A stretch of 5,570 nt of DNA from Robiginitomaculum sp. (GTDB lineage Bacteria; Pseudomonadota; Alphaproteobacteria; Caulobacterales; Maricaulaceae): contig JALSYJ010000028.1 of NCBI GenBank assembly GCA_027071965.1, positions 1 to 5,570 of the forward strand. The letters are read 5' to 3'. Below, one piece after another: positions 4,260 to 5,570 of the stretch (its first letter is position 1; the number at the start of each line of letters is the position of its first letter). Under the pieces are notes generated by a model, which was not told where the DNA came from, searched no databases, and saw only the letters and a list, made by a program, of their open reading frames with translations. A program made the translations under genes and the position numbers.

Positions 4260-5570
4260 GCAAACCTGACCAGCAGATCATCAGCGTTTACTGTGTCACC
4301 GGCGCTTACCTGCACCTGTTCGATAACACCATCACGCTCGGCGCGGATCACGTTTTCCATCTTCATGGCCTCAACCACTAGCAAGGTTTCTCCGGTGCGA
4401 ATTTCCTGCCCCGGACTTACCTCGACCCTAACTATGCTGCCTGGCATCGGGCTGGTCACCAGATTTGCCGTGTCAGGCTTTTCTTTTTCGGGCAGGCGGC
4501 CATGAATTTGGGCCGCACGAGGCGAACATACAATCGCATTCACGCTGGTTCCGCGCAAATGCAGCAAATATCCTTCGGTCAGGTATTCCATTTGCACACA
4601 AAAATCCTGATCATCTATAGAAGCGCTAAACAGGTGCTCTCCTGGCACCCAACTGGTTTGTAAATAGCGCCATGAACCATCTACGAATAAATCAGCACCG
4701 CCATCAGATAGATTTATCTTTACGCAAAAAGGCTTACGATCCAGCAACACAACCCAATCAGCAGGTAATTTGGGTACCGGTGTTATGCGCCCGGATATCT
4801 GTGCGGCCCGCTCTACAAATCTGGCATGCATATAGGATGCTGCACAGACCAAATACCAAAGACGCTGCTCATCAGGGATAACCCCGTCAAACCCTTCGGC
4901 AAATTCCTCGGCAATATAACCTGTGGTTATTTTTCCGCTTTGAAAACGCTGCTGCGCATAAATTGCCGATAAAAACGGGGTGTTGGACTGCACCCCCTTG
5001 ATTTCAAAGCGGTCCAGAGCCTTTTGCATTTCTATAATCGCTGTTTTGCGATCGGGGCCATGGGTGATGAGTTTTGCGATCATTGGGTCATAAAACATTG
5101 ATATCTGATCGCCTTCACGCACACCGCTATCAATGCGAACCCTATCGCTTTGCTCTGGTGTGCGATAATGTTTAAGGCGACCTATGGACGGCAAAAACCC
5201 ACGATAGGGATCTTCGGCATAGATCCTGCTCTCCATGGCCCAGCCCGTGATACCGATATTATCCTGGGTTAATTGCAATACCTGACCGTTAGCGATCAGT
5301 ATCATCTGCTCAACCAGATCAACGCCGGTAATCATTTCAGTTACCGGGTGTTCCACCTGCAATCTTGTGTTCATCTCCAGAAAATAGAAATTACGGTCTT
5401 TATCGACGATAAACTCAACGGTTCCAGCGCTGTCATAAGCAACCGCCCGGGCCAAAGCCACCGCCTGCGCCCCCATTGCTGCGCGGGTTTTTTCGTCAAT
5501 AAATGGACTTGGTGCTTCTTCTATTACTTTTTGATTGCGGCGCTGAATGGAACATTCGCGCTCGTTCAAA
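4256..5570 (-). CDS. pccA: Propionyl-CoA carboxylase alpha subunit, C-terminal part (5' end outside window)
   Basis: Biotin-dependent subunit that carboxylates its own biotin with ATP and bicarbonate; the beta subunit (PccB, not in window) transfers CO2 to propionyl-CoA, giving methylmalonyl-CoA. About 437 residues are visible out of a usual ~660-670. The frame runs off the right edge: the first full codon (TTG at 5569) is an internal Leu in LNERECSIQRR, a conserved biotin carboxylase block, not a start. Visible parts are the ATP-grasp core with GTVEFIVD and FLEMNTRLQVEHPVTEMITGVD (metal and bicarbonate ligands Glu52, Glu65, Asn67, Arg69 of the visible part), the biotin carboxylase C-terminal domain with AMESRIYAEDP and MFYDPMIAKLI, a PccA-type linker domain (about 235-355), and the biotinyl domain (371-437) with PMPG and the biotinylated Lys403 in EAMKMEN. 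The linker and PEKEKPDTANL hinge favour PccA over other acyl-CoA carboxylases. It overlaps the next gene by 4 bases. Confidence 0.93.
   Translation of the reverse strand, partial: LNERECSIQRRNQKVIEEAPSPFIDEKTRAAMGAQAVALARAVAYDSAGTVEFIVDKDRNFYFLEMNTRLQVEHPVTEMITGVDLVEQMILIANGQVLQLTQDNIGITGWAMESRIYAEDPYRGFLPSIGRLKHYRTPEQSDRVRIDSGVREGDQISMFYDPMIAKLITHGPDRKTAIIEMQKALDRFEIKGVQSNTPFLSAIYAQQRFQSGKITTGYIAEEFAEGFDGVIPDEQRLWYLVCAASYMHARFVERAAQISGRITPVPKLPADWVVLLDRKPFCVKINLSDGGADLFVDGSWRYLQTSWVPGEHLFSASIDDQDFCVQMEYLTEGYLLHLRGTSVNAIVCSPRAAQIHGRLPEKEKPDTANLVTSPMPGSIVRVEVSPGQEIRTGETLLVVEAMKMENVIRAERDGVIEQVQVSAGDTVNADDLLVRFA

Noticed and set aside
3856..4269. 137-codon plus-strand frame opposite the first DUF805 gene
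   Set aside because: Shadow of a well-supported membrane protein gene; composition is not that of a real protein and there is no promoter or ribosome-binding site context.

Overview
The window looks like chromosomal DNA from a mid-GC alphaproteobacterium. The protein sequences point that way: an alphaproteobacterial-type propionyl-CoA carboxylase alpha subunit, LipB with its GRGGQYTYHGPGQ motif, and a very short stand-alone FliN. A marine lineage such as SAR116/Puniceispirillales is possible from the composition and gene styles, but that is only inference. There are no transposases, integrases, CRISPR arrays, phage genes or toxin-antitoxin pairs. The gene content is mostly housekeeping.

Layout, left to right. 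(1) The 3' part of gltA (citrate synthase) on +, ending at 928; its start lies before the window. (2) A 644-bp gap between convergent genes (929-1572) with no convincing gene but an unusual density of inverted repeats, including a long imperfect palindrome at 1255-1400 built around AAGGGTCA units. (3) lipB (octanoyltransferase) on -, 1573-2247. (4) Divergently, a minimal FliN/SpoA-domain protein on +, 2365-2613. (5) tRNA-Leu(GAG) on +, 2721-2807, with its own near-consensus promoter and a downstream hairpin. (6) A 257-bp stretch with no supported gene, ending in a strong hairpin (3014-3043) that probably terminates the minus-strand operon coming from the right. (7) A minus-strand operon: pccA (3' part, entering from the right edge), then a DUF805 membrane protein joined to it by an ATGA overlap, then a second, different DUF805 membrane protein.

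Functional links. GltA and PccA both serve central acyl-CoA metabolism: citrate formation, and propionyl-CoA to methylmalonyl-CoA, which feeds succinyl-CoA. LipB supplies the octanoyl group for lipoylation of 2-oxoacid dehydrogenases, which make acetyl-CoA and succinyl-CoA. They are in separate transcription units, so any functional grouping is loose. The least ordinary items are the structured convergent intergenic region, the pair of DUF805 genes tied to pccA, and the orphan minimal FliN. I see no clear sign of a new multi-gene system.
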